This document shows positions 8,943-19,900 of a stretch of DNA of 46,776 nucleotides, one piece after another. Origin of the DNA: Chara braunii (taxonomy: Eukaryota > Streptophyta > Charophyceae > Charales > Characeae). The stretch covers positions 77,150 through 123,925 of the forward strand of contig BFEA01000252.1 of NCBI GenBank assembly GCA_003427395.1. Direction: 5' to 3'. Every line of letters begins with the position of its first letter. The stretch's first letter is position 1. The notes below the pieces were generated by a model that was not told the origin of the DNA, searched no databases, and saw nothing but the letters and a program-made list of their open reading frames with translations. The translations under genes were made by a program, and so were the position numbers.

Positions 8943-9059
8943 TTTTCTCTCTATGTCTCCTTCATACGTCTTTGAAAAAAATCTTAACGCCGATATTAAT
9001 TGCTTATCGGATCACTTGCCGATCGAAAAATATCACAGCATCCAACACGTTGTCGGCGC

Positions 9060-9820
9060 GAATACCCTTACAAGGGTATCCGCCCTGGTTTTTGCAAGTG
9101 ACAGGAAATAGTTTTGGTTTAAAGTTTAAGTATACCGCGCTAGGCGCGACTGCGTCTGTGACTTACGTTGATTGGATGGTTGACTATAATAGAGAGTGCG
9201 TGGGCGCGCAGGTTTAGGGCGCACGTGATTCTTTTCTGTTTTTTTATCATAAAGCCGCCACGGACATCGGTCGTTTTGTTAGTGATATTATTATTATTTG
9301 TTTATTTCTGATTAAGCAGGAATTAAGGATGTCTTCGTTTTATTGGTACGTTTGACCGAGGCCTGCGCGTACGGGCGGAAGACGGCATCGACAATAAAGT
9401 GACTTCTGAAGGCGTTTTGGTAGCTTGGCGCGTCGCGCAGTGTCTGTTTATTTGGGCATCCGTCAGCGCTAGACCCATACTTGGGCCTAGCACTATTTGT
9501 TACGGAGTCGAACTTTCATTAGGGAGATTCAGGGATCGAGGTCGAGCGAGCGGCGATGCGGGGATCAAAGTGGCACGAATGGACTGAGGGGTTGAGGGCC
9601 TGGCGGGGCTATCCCCCTTGGTTTTGCCGTCGGCGGCGTCCGGTCGGCGGCGGCGTTTTTTAGGTAATTTTTTTTTAGCGTCGTATTTCTAATTAATTTA
9701 TGCTATGCTCTGACGTGCCAATTGACCCGGGCACGGCGCCGACTTTTAAGGGTCGTCGGCGGGAGCACCAGTCAAGGACTTGAGCTCGCGCCTCTTTTCA
9801 CGGTTCGATCGGTTTCCGGC
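9060..9820. other. GC-richer non-coding stretch with a repeated TATCC...GGTTTTG core
   Basis: GGTATCCGCCCTGGTTTTTG near 9073 is echoed by GGCTATCCCCCTTGGTTTTG near 9608 and by GGCTATCCCCCTCGGTTTTG near 10023. The last two are also preceded by GGTTGAGGGC. No open frame stands out. Because a ribosomal fragment follows, parts of this stretch may be further decayed rDNA, which I cannot confirm by eye. Confidence 0.35.
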
Positions 9821-9825
9821 ATGTT

Positions 9826-9970
9826 CGGGATGCTGGCAAAATTCCTCTGTCCCACCCATCTTGGAATACGGGCCAAGGAGTTCAAACGCGCATTGAAGCC
9901 GGTGGGTGATTAGCCTACGAGGTGGGAGAAAACTGAGTGGCGGGGCCCCTTTTGTGGGTGCATCGGCGCA
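9826..9970 (+). pseudogene. Decayed large-subunit (25S/28S) rRNA fragment
   Basis: The run GGATGCTGGCA, then CCCATCTTGGAATACGGGCC, then AAGGAGT follows the conserved LSU order in which the CCCGTCTTGAAACACGGACC and AAGGAGT words lie just after GGATGCTGGC. Downstream, GAGTGGCGGGGCCCCTTT and GTGGGTGCATCG keep the layout of the next conserved block. Substitutions inside normally invariant words (GGAATACGGGCC for GAAACACGGACC) show that this is not a functional gene. It is a short relic, or a piece of rDNA carried by a repeat. Confidence 0.65.
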
Positions 9971-11000
9971 GCAACTGCAGCGGAGTGTCGTGAACGGAAC
10001 CGATGAGGTTGAGGGCTGCCAAGGCTATCCCCCTCGGTTTTGTTTACGGGCTCGGCAGCGGGCCCAATCCGCGGGGTTGGCAAGGTGCCAACAGCCCCAC
10101 GGTTCCCCGACGTCTACTTTATTTTATTTTTATTATTTTTTATTTTATTGTTTATTGTTCTTGATCCCTTTGTTATCACGTCCCGTTTGGGATGCGAGAC
10201 TGCGATAGGAGCGCGTGGGGATGTGTTGCATTTGTCGGGCATGCCTGCCGAACTCAGAGGAGAACGGCAGACAGTGCTCGGACTCGATAGCGAAACGCGG
10301 GGGAGGGGCCGGGGCAAAAGTCCTATTTGATACCCCTACACCCACAAAGGTTGCGCCCGACCGCTTCACCTGGGCCATGCTAAGGCATATGGCAGGCCCA
10401 CGCCTCTTGCCCCACGGCCTGGGACAAGGGGCGTGAGTGGGACTTGGCCATTGAAGCGCCGAAGGGGTGGCAGGGCCTGCTGGGAGGAGGCGGACCCCGG
10501 GGGAACTCGGAGGAGAACAGGCGGGCGCTGAGAGAGGGGGTCGGACCTGGACGAGGGACGGAGCCAGGTGCAGGCGGAGTAAGGGTGGAGAGGACTTGGC
10601 GATAGGAGGCGAGCGGAGGAGGGGGCTAGCGGCATATCACTGGGAGGCGGGCGGCGCTGTGCAGCAGAAGAGAGCCGAGTGCCGGGATAGCGGGGGGGGC
10701 CGATGAGCTGAGCGGGCGGGCTCTGTGAAGAGCGGTTGAACCCGGACGGTGGACGGCGCCAGGTGCACCCGACGACGGTAATGGCGGGGTGGATGGTCGA
10801 GGCGGCCGGGAAGATTTGGGTGGCGCCGGGGGCACTAGCGAAGGGCGGAGACCTATCGGACGGTTATACGGCGCAGCGGAGGGGAAAGGCGGAGCTGCCA
10901 GAGCAGCCGCTGGGCAAGAGAGTAGGAGGGGGATGAACGTGAATGAGACGGATGAATCAGGGCACAATTGGGCGCCAGGTACGTGCGAACAGGGGAGATG
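9971..11000. other. GC-rich stretch without a gene
   Basis: Long purine-rich frames appear on both strands but have Gly/Arg/Pro/Ser-rich translations with no known domain. A hairpin-prone segment lies near 10370-10405 (GGGCCATGC, TAA, GGCATATGGC, then GGCCCA). I call no gene. Confidence 0.4.
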
Positions 11001-11027
11001 AGCTCGTGGAGGGAAGAACTCGTAACT

Positions 11028-11053
11028 CGCTCGATTCCTATCGGAATCGGGCG
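11028..11053. repeat. Hairpin repeat H1, 11-bp stem
   Basis: CGCTCGATTCC (11028-11038) pairs with GGAATCGGGCG (11043-11053) around a TATC loop; the only non-Watson-Crick pair is one T-G. It is followed by a GAGGTTAGT-type spacer also seen before the third hairpin. Confidence 0.6.
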
Positions 11054-11099
11054 GGGAAAAGTGATAGGGTGAGTTTTTAGACGTGCGCAAGTAGGATTA

Positions 11100-11420
11100 T
11101 GAGGTTAGTTTTGGTGTTAGAGGGGTAGGATAGGAGGTTAGTAGGAAAGTCAGTGCGCGAAGTTATGGTGGACAGAAAAGTGATGAGAGGGGAGGATCGA
11201 GAATTCACTGGATCCTTGATGAACTCAGGTGAGGGAAGGTTCGTCGTAGGGGTTTGTGTGTTGGGCGAATCCGATTATGAAGTCGGATTTGGAGGGCAAT
11301 CAGTAGATTGAGAGGTTAGTGAGGAGCGGGGTGCGCCGAGCTATGGCGGGAGGAGCGATGGCGGGGGTGGAGAAACGGGATATCACTCGATTCTTGACAG
11401 AATCGAGTGGAGTAAGAGCC
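11100..11420. repeat. Degenerate 190-bp repeat with internal hairpins H2 and H3
   Basis: Two units share, in order, GAGGTTAGT, GTGCGC(C/G)(A/G)AG(T/C)TATGG(T/C)GG, and a TCACT(C/G)GAT...GA(A)TC(G/A) hairpin zone (about 11131-11240 and 11310-11412). The second unit ends in a perfect stem: CACTCGATTC (11384-11393) and GAATCGAGTG (11400-11409). Between them AATCCGA (11268-11274) pairs with TCGGATT (11283-11289). Related stems with different loops suggest repeated structured units. Confidence 0.5.
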
Positions 11421-11719
11421 AAAATTGGGGTGTGGAGCCAAGGCGAATTGGATGGCGGAGTTAGAATTGAGGTTTAGCGGTTAGCTTTTGTGTTGTGCTG
11501 TTAGTGGGCTGCGCCCGTGAGAGTAGCTGGCTGTTTCGGGAGGTGTGGCGTGAACCTTACCTGTATTTTGGGACAGGTTCGTTCGAGTTGTGCATCTGAG
11601 CAAAGGGAGTAACGCAGGGGGAGACGGCAAGCGCAAGAGAAGGGCGCAGTTGCCAGCCGTGCGTTCCCATGCATTCCGCGAAAGTTCGTTCATATGTTTT
11701 TGCAGTCCTCGGCAGTCTT

Positions 11720-11858
<139 letters not shown>

Positions 11859-11869
11859 CACCTACCTGT

Positions 11870-13340
11870 AAGGGGAGGAAGCCGGGTCAGGAGGTTGCTC
11901 GGCCCGGAATGCCTGTGTTGCCTGCCGGTGGTGACTGCAGTTCGTCGAAGTGACCTGCTGGCTCAGTGAGTGGTAGGGGCCAACAGTCTGCGGGGCTCAG
12001 TCGTGATGTGAACAGGCCATGAGCTACTTTGCTCCTTGGGGGATGTAAGGACATCCTCGACTGAGCTTTGCCGCTGCCCCGTTACTGTCCCGCATGCGGT
12101 TCTGTGTGGGCTGATGTGCCCACTGTGCAGTGTGGCCGTGTCGTGGGTGTCCCCGCGGGCTTCCCTGTTTCGCAGCTGTGCTGCCCATCCGTTGGCCGAG
12201 CCCTTCGTGTGTGACCTATAAGTTGGTTGCCTAGTTGCTGGCGCCTTGTGCTCCGCTCCACAGTTGCCAGCCTGCTAATCTGCTCGTCCCGTTGTCTCCT
12301 GTAGTGTTGTTGACGGTTTCTGCGCTGCGACAGGCGAGCATGGTGGGCAGGATTGAGGATGTTAGGTAGAGCAGCAGCGGGCCGACTACAAGGTGCAGAC
12401 GCGGTAGTCCGCTGGTAAGGTGCCGTCACTGCAGCATGAGGAGGGGCCTTGTTAGCACGTTGAGCTTACTGCAGCACCATCACCACTCACTGCCCTTCGT
12501 GTTAGCTTGTCCCAGCGCGCTACGACTGTTGGTGGTGGTCGTGATCGCTGTGCGCGGGGCGATGATGTATTAAAGACAAGTACCTTACATTGCTACAACA
12601 CTTTGCGACTGCTACACATGTGATGTTTGTTGGGGTTCCTCGAAGCTACCTGCGTTTTGGGGTACAGCGTAGCAACGACTGTTGTAGGGGGAGGTGTCGG
12701 GACTTAGGGAAGTGAATAGATTAGAAAAAGGGGGGGATCATTACAGCGATTTGGGAGATTATCAGGAGGGCTGGGTTCAGCGGTTTAACTTTGGCTTGAC
12801 CAAGCTCCTGCGATTTGGCCGCCATTGCAGGACCCTCAGGCGCATCGAGGTACCAAGGCCCTTTCATGCGAGTCTGAGTGCACCTCTCTTGGATCTGAGA
12901 GTCTCAAACCTACCTCCTTCTGCCCTTCTCACTCTAAGTCTAGTCTATTGGTTCTGAGAGGAAGGCGGCAAGCGGGATTGCAACCCGTAATCCTCGCCAA
13001 GGCCTCTGTGGGAGGTTCACCCCACCGATTGCAGGAGCTCTGCCGGAACTCAGGAGGAGTTCTGGAGGCAGGGAATTGAAAGGTAATTGTTGCTTTCCCT
13101 CTATAAACCCAGTTATTGGCCCCTATCTGTACTGCCTGTTGTGTTTGGCTGAGTATATTGTATGCGCCCCCTACTTTGACTTTGGGTTGACCTTCAGGAC
13201 ACAAGTCAGACTAAGTAAAGGAATGGGTGTGTAATGACAATTTCAGTTTTTGTTGATTGCCTGAAGGCAGATTGTGAACACAAGGGGTTGCATCTGGGGG
13301 AAGGGTGGGTGAAAGGTGATTTTGCCTGAGGCTGATAGGG
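11870..13340. other. Non-coding stretch without a recognisable gene
   Basis: Moderately GC-rich with several frames of up to about 115 codons on each strand, none with a recognisable domain. It leads directly into the hairpin array at 13349 and could be part of the same transcript or element; this is inference. Confidence 0.35.
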
Positions 13341-13348
13341 TCCTATGG

Positions 13349-14172
13349 GGTCAGACCAATTCCATAAGATTGGACGGTCTGACCACTGTGTTTATTTTTG
13401 AATTGCATGGAGAGTCAGACCAGTTCCATAAGATTGGACGATCTGTTTGCTCTGAATTGTGAGGGTTTGACTATGGCTGACTTTTCAGGGGTCAAACCTG
13501 TACCATAAGATTGGATGGTTTGGTTGTCATGTTTGATTGAGGTTTGTGCTGTTTCTTTTGTTTTTGATCGAGGAGGCCTGAGCAAGTCCATAAGATTGGA
13601 CGGCTCAGCCCCTTCCTGTTTTATTCTGAGGGAGTAATTATCGCTGAGGGCATGGCATGTCCATAAGATTGGACGGCTTTGGGCTCATGCCGCACACAGT
13701 TGGATCAGAGAGAAACAAACCTGGCAGAGGACCAGATATGTTCCATAAGATTGGACGGTCTGGCCCAAAGCCTCGCACATGTTGAAACCCAAAAGGTTAA
13801 ATTTTGGCTATATTTTATACTATCCTATTTATGAACAGGCTAGTCAGGCATGAGTTCCATAAAATTGGACGGCCTGGCTATAGCTTATCATGAAATAAAG
13901 AGAGTATAACTAAGAATATAATTGAAGGTAACCCTGGGCAGGCTGGACATTGTTCTAAGATGAACGGCTCAGTCTTGTACCCAACTTTTGAACACCAAGT
14001 TCAGAGAGGTATATATAACTTGGATATTAAACAGTTCGGGGCGGTTGAGCCTTGTTCTAAGATGAACGGCTTAGTCATATGCCCAAAAGGAAGAGAGAAG
14101 TAGTTGTGCAACCTGTTCGTGTATACTCAATGGCTGAGTCAGACAGATTTCATAAGATTGGACGGCTTGACT
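13349..14172. repeat. Array of about ten TAAGAT-loop hairpins with covarying stems
   Basis: Ten units have TAAGAT (TAAAAT in unit 7) near 13365, 13429, 13505, 13591, 13664, 13746, 13859, 13956, 14058 and 14153, spaced 64 to 115 bp. Most read CCATAAGATTGGAC: an inner stem TCCA/TGGA closes the loop. Units 8 and 9 replace it with GTTC/GAAC, keeping the pairing. Outer arms also covary: GGTCAGACC/GGTCTGACC (unit 1, 9 bp), CAAACC/GGTTTG (unit 3), CTGAGC/GCTCAG (unit 4), CCAGA/TCTGG (unit 6), TAGTCAGGC/GCCTGGCTA (unit 7). Sequence between units is not conserved. I do not recognise the family. The plus strand is drawn, but because the pairing is symmetric either strand could form it. Confidence 0.8.
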
Positions 14173-14497
14173 TTATGCCCTATGTAAGTTGGGTATAAGG
14201 GGATAAAGCATCAAGAGATTACGAACTATTGTTTGCGAAGTTGGCTTGGGAATGGTGAGAGTGCTTACCTTTGTGGTTTGGCCTGCATGTGACTGAGTGA
14301 GACTACTACTTGGTTTGAGTTTCAGTTTGACAGGTAGTTGCTTTAGAGGCTCGCCACGTGCTAGAGCGATAGGAGTTAACTTCAGTTTCTGCATTTTCTG
14401 AGCTAAGTTTATTTTACTTAGATCGATTCTCGCATTTTCTGGGATCTTTTGTTATACTTGGCTTTGTATAAATCTTGGTAAGCTACTTTTTATACGG

Positions 14498-14785
14498 GAA
14501 GCGCTGCCGAAATTTTTGCAAATCCAAGGAGTTAGTCAAAATGTCAAAATTCAACTTGTCTAAAGTTTATATATGACTTAGTAAAAATTTGAAAGGTCTC
14601 ATTTTCTAAAGGGAGTGTTGCCCAAATTTTTGCTAATTCAGGGAGTTAGACAAAATTGGACTTTGGAAAGTCAAAGACTGTTTCTGTTTCCATATTTGGG
14701 TAGATATAAATTCTGAAAGGACACTTTTCCTATGAGAAGCGCTGCCGAAATTTTCTCGATTTAGAGGAGTTAGATTATATTTTGA
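14498..14785. repeat. Degenerate tandem repeat, about 115-bp unit, three copies
   Basis: Cores near 14498-14542, 14611-14657 and 14734-14779 share GAAGCGCTGCCGAAATTTT followed by AGGAGTTAG(A/T)CAAAAT. Each is preceded by a TATAAAT...GAAAGG...CTTTT segment. Copies are substantially diverged. No coding sense. The repeat begins about 330 bp after the hairpin array. Confidence 0.6.
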
Positions 14786-15020
14786 CAGGTGGTGATTCTG
14801 ACAATCCACCCTGAATAGGGGAGATTCTGCCATTAGTCTACCTTTGCTTTGGGCACTGGCTTAGAGGTAGGCTTAGACTTGGTTGGCAGGTAACTTTGAG
14901 TGAGAATGTGCTATGGAGGTTCATCCCCCGTATGTTGATGATTTAGCTTGGGCATTGACCTGTCTTATGGTACAGGCCTTTCTTGGACATTCGATTAAGG
15001 ACTTGGACTAGTTTTAGCTT

Positions 15021-15059
15021 GATCCTACGAGGATCATCTTCTGTTATCATTGATAACAG
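15021..15059. repeat. Two adjacent hairpins
   Basis: GATCCT/AGGATC around ACG (15021-15035), then CTGTTATCA/TGATAACAG around one T (15041-15059). Either may be a chance palindrome; side by side they resemble the structured units upstream. Confidence 0.35.
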
Positions 15060-16919
15060 ATCGGTTGCCGATTCGTCGGTTTACGATTCAACTCCAATTC
15101 ACCCCTACCACTCAACCTAAAGGCTTTAGCCTTGAGATTTGAATTGTTTTTTTGTGTTTTTACCCAGACTTTATTGAATGACCATCCAACAAAAGTACTG
15201 AGTATTTATTTAAAGAATTGCACGAGTGAGGCTTGTATGGCTAAAAGCGAGGGGTATGAGCGCAGGGAATGGTTGAAGTTGACCCCGTGTAGTGCGTGGA
15301 CGTCTGGTTGAATCTTTGATGTAATTGCAGGTATGGTTGTGGTTCGGACTCGGGATGTGATTGCCTGCGATTACATACATATATGGCTGAGAGGAGCCTC
15401 ACTGTGACTGTGAAAAGTGATCGTCCTATATAATTAACCCTTACGTATTTATAACTGCCCTGAGTATTTGAGAGACCTACTGTGAGTGTGAATAAGGGTT
15501 AACTGGATTATGTCTCAAGAGGGAAGGGAGGTTCCCTTTTTACCCTTGCTTTTTAGAGTTTGTATGGTTGGACGTTGTAGTCTGTGACAACTGTCAAAGT
15601 CAAACCCCTTGACTTTCGCCCAGGCCCTGAGTGAGACTCATCTCCAGGGCAGTAAGAGGCGACTGCCACCACAGGTATCGACCTGTGTACCACCCACTGT
15701 GCACAAAGTGCAGAAGAGGGTGTGTGGTCTTCAACCTCGCATGGCGGTTATCCAACGTCGAAAGATTAACCCTCAAGGCGCGTGTCAGTCGACACTTGAG
15801 TGTCGAATGCGACCCTCAAGATTAACGAGGACCGCGTGAGTATGGGTACTACATAGTACGCCATCACTGCGACCGCTTGCGTACGCTTGCATTGCGAGTC
15901 GACATGAGTTAAGCCCTGCGTCCGCACGGTTTTATACAGAGTCTCGCGCGAGACGCCTATTCGATTTCCGCGTTGGGAAGTTATGGGTTGGCTACCGAGG
16001 GGCTAGGAGCGTTGTCGCGTTGTTTGTATTGTGTCGTTTCGAGTGTGTGTGTGTGTTTTTTTTTTTGTGTTCATAAAGTGGTGTGCGCGTGGTGTGTGGG
16101 ATACGTCCTAGTCGACCGACGACGAGCCACGCTTGGGACATCAGCCCCCCAAGATGTTGGTTCGCGTGTGGGTCCGATAGGCGTATTACCGGGCGTACCC
16201 CCTATGCTACAGCGAACGAGAAACGCCCTCGGCTGGTCCACCTCTCCGATTGCAACCGAGTAGCTTTCATACTGTGGACTGGTAGCTCGGCGGGGATACG
16301 CCCACCGAAGGGAGGTGACAACTCCCGTAAGATGGAGGTAAGTTGTGCCTCGCGTAGGCCCTATCCTGTCGTAGGGGCTCGCGAGAGGTATGGCTGGCAC
16401 ACTTGACAAATGCCAGCATTGCATTCGAATAGCATACTACGAGTTGGCAAAACTAAATATCACCACAACGTGCGAAAATGTCCAAACCAAACAAACAGTG
16501 TCATAACTGAAAAGTGTTGTACTCAAGCTTTGCTAATGAAGTATTGAACCAATTGTTAGCGCAAAACAAACATTACAATACTATAGACATTCAAAGTCCC
16601 AGCAACATCCATGCATGAACTTAAACCATAAATACCTTTCCCGACTATCAAGTCCAAGCCTCCCGCTACCGGTATGCCGAGCCTTGTCGAGCCTAGAGCT
16701 ACCGGTAATGGGATATTGCTCATTTATAGGGAAGACTGAGTCTCACTTGATGTTGCTTTGAACCCGACCTCCCTATGTTAGGAAAGAGGTGGGGGACAAG
16801 GTGCGGGCTCAAGGGGAACTTGTAGAAATTGCAGGTTGTTTTTTTTGCTTTCTGCATGAGTTTAAAGAGCGGCGCAACGCGACAGAAGCGTTTTGGGGAG
16901 TTATTTCTGTTTCCGTGGT
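15060..16919. other. Non-coding stretch without a recognisable gene
   Basis: Mixed composition. A GAGAG/GTGACTGTGA segment near 15390-15415 is loosely repeated near 15470-15490. The GC-rich part (15600-16400) has frames of about 100 codons on both strands but no domain I know. CTACCGGTA occurs twice near 16670-16706. I see no gene and no tRNA-like cloverleaf. Confidence 0.35.
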
Positions 16920-19900
16920 TTTTTTTTTTTTTTTTTACAAATTTTAAAGCAAAGAATTCAGTTTTATTCAAAAAAAATCATAACTCGAGGTTGGGGAAAC
17001 CTCACAATTATACCCGGAGTTCTCTGGTAGTCTTAGCCAATTTCGCTTAATCTGTACCACATTCGCCTAACTCCCGAAAACATGGTCTCACCCCGACCTT
17101 TGCCTAACTACACAACTTCCTAATGTCTAAATTGTTGAAACTTGCTTATCTACCTCCCTACTAGATACTCCTATTACTGCTTCACAGGCCTAAAACCTAG
17201 CCTAACCCCGGCCTCCGACAGTCGAGAGGAACACTTATTCCATTTCAAATCACAGAGACACTCACCTCCCTTTCTGTGCATCTTGCAGTTTACCATGACT
17301 ACCGGTCGGAACCAAGTGTCCTGGTTCTCATGACCATCTACTTCCGATACTACCCTGCTGAGGAGAGTCATGGAGATAAGTTCATCTTCTCGTTTCATGA
17401 AATTTATGCAAAGCATGAACTTTTTGTCCATGTTTTATTGAACCACGTCAACCGTTTTCCTTTTTCTTTTTTGTTTTTATAGTTGCGCGATCAATCAACT
17501 CTGATTTCATTTGCTTGGAGGTACTTAAACAACTCAAAGGCATGTTTGTCTGCGAGCTGTTTTCTGTCAAATCTTTTGGCGTTTTGGTCTTTCCAAATTA
17601 ACCACATCATGATGGCACGTGTGACCTGTACCGCGCCCGTCAACACCCATTTTTCATATGAGAACATGTTTCTCCCTATGATCTCCTTCCTGTGGAATAG
17701 CCACAATTTCCACCATTTCTGGGACTTTGGGTAATTCCACCACAGATGCTTTGCGTCTTCGTAAGCACGTTACACCTTCCACACTTCTTTTTTATGTTAT
17801 GCATCCCTCATCTTTTAAGCCACACCGTCGTTGAAACCACCTGATGTGACTACGGCCATAGGAGGGACGCCAACTTCAGTGACAATTGTTTTTTGAGTTG
17901 CTCCCAGAGTTTCCTAAGTTCTGCCTCTTGTGGTGGAGGTATACCGGGGACAATTTTTTCCCAGTGGTCTGCGAGCTTCTCCATTACCCTTTGCACTTTC
18001 CTAAATCATATACTAACTGTTGTCTTTCCATCATGTCTAATCCTACTATATCTTGTTTCTCCCCTACCCATCCCCATGCTCCGGGGGCGATCTTGAGGTT
18101 CCCATATGGTTTACCTCCCCCTACAATCATTGGTTTTTGTTGTGTATCCTCCCTTATTGACACTCGAACTTCAACCAATCCACTTAGGCCATATTTTTCT
18201 ATGGTGTCGAAGGAGAGAAATATGCAAGACTCTTCGTTTTATCTTTTGAACACCTCCATTATGCACTTACCTTCCACCTCCTTGCACCACTTATCCAATA
18301 TGTAGAATCTTTGGGTTTCCTGCTTTTCTGCTTGGTACCAGGTGCCCGACGGGCTTACTTTGCCCGAGCTCGGTAGCATTCACCACTCCTTTAGGATAGC
18401 TTGTTGGAGCATTTATGCTCTCTGTTCCTGCCCCGGCAACTGTCCCTGCTTTGTTTTCGACTCTCAACCACTTAGCCATTGATTCATCTCTTCGTTTCAC
18501 AAGTCTCGGATGGTCGTTACTCCCCTTTGTATTCACTTGTAGCCGAAATGGTCTGCGCCTTTTCTGGGCGTCAGTTGGTTGTCCCCAACAGCAGTGATTT
18601 CCGGATTGCTGAATACGTGTTGTTCCAAAATCCGTTGTTTTGAGACGGGGGTAGTGCGCAAGGTTGGTTTGGGAGACCTCTACGTTTGTAGAATTTCCTT
18701 CCACAACCTGGATTTTATCCGCTTTCCGGTAAAGGCCTCACTCATAAACACCCTCCATATGTTTTTCTCCCTGCTTAGACCGCACTCCCTTTTAAGATTG
18801 CTTTCAACTAGGATGCACCAGTCTGTGTCCTCTTCGACTTTGATGGCCTTGAGGAGCCACTCGCAGAGTAGTACTTAATTCCGAGTCTGCGGGTCAATGA
18901 GATCTAGGCCTCCTTCTTCCTTTTTGAGGCAGAGTGTCCTAGGCAACCTTCGCTATACATCCTTTTCCTGCCCTAGCGTACGACTTATAGAGGACAACAC
19001 GTGCTAGTTTTTCAATTTCCTGGCTGCATCTATGAGAATATTTCTTACCCTGGCGACGAACCACAATAGTGAGGATGTTGATACATTGATTGCTAATGTC
19101 TTTCCTATCAGGGAAAGGTGTTTAGCTGGTCCCCAACGACTGATCCTCTTTCTTACTCTTTCTTGCAGGATTAATCCTTGCGAGGAGGAGCAATATTCTA
19201 GTGTCATCATTACACCCCAAAACCTCTCTGCATCTCCCTTCCCTACCCTCTTCATACCCCAATCTACTTTGAGTTGCTGGGTATCTGGGAGAAAGTACAC
19301 TAACTTTTTCAAGTTAATCGCTGCCTCCAAAATTTGCGAATAGATAGCCAGGCAAGTTTTGAGAGCTTCGAGCGAGTTTTGTTCGTTAGCAGAGACTGCG
19401 GATAGGTCATCTACTAAGGCCTTCAACCGACATTCCCTTTGTGATGACGTGCTTAGTCATTTGATTGAGTGATTACTTCTGATACTGTGGACTACAACCT
19501 CCATTTAGAGAACAAAGAGGAGAGGGGCGGTCGGACAACCCTGACTTAGTGACCTTGTCAACGAAAACTCGTAAGAGCACTTCCCATTTATCGTAATTGC
19601 GATGGTGGAGTAGGCATAAAGAGTCTTAACCCGCAAGCATAATGATTCCCCGAACCCCATTTTCCTCAACGTAGTCATAACAAAGGCCTAGTTGACCCTG
19701 TCATAGGCCTTTTCCAGGTTTAGAAGGAGGACTGCGACTTCTTTATCATCAAATTCTACCTCCTCTAGGACTTCCATTGCAATAAGTATATTCTCGAAGA
19801 TCGACACTCCATGCTCTTTCCCCCTTAACAGAGCCAGGACCGCTGAGAGTCTAGATGCTAGAGACTTAGCCAGTATCTTATAGGCAACATTTAGAACGAT

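Noticed and set aside
10626-11090. 154-codon minus frame, Pro/Ser/Ala-rich
   Set aside because: GC-rich DNA gives long stop-free frames by chance; the opposite strand is equally open and no motif is recognisable.
12960-13010. tRNA-like B-box or primer-binding site (GCGGGATTGCAACCCG)
   Set aside because: No cloverleaf, acceptor stem or A-box accompanies it, and no long terminal repeats were found to make it a PBS.
13349-14172. CRISPR-like array
   Set aside because: Repeats are imperfect, arms differ between units, spacing is irregular and the DNA is eukaryotic.
17984-18178. Small ORFs within the 17-19 kb interval as host genes
   Set aside because: They fall within the ORF2 span of LINE copy D or are its antisense shadows.
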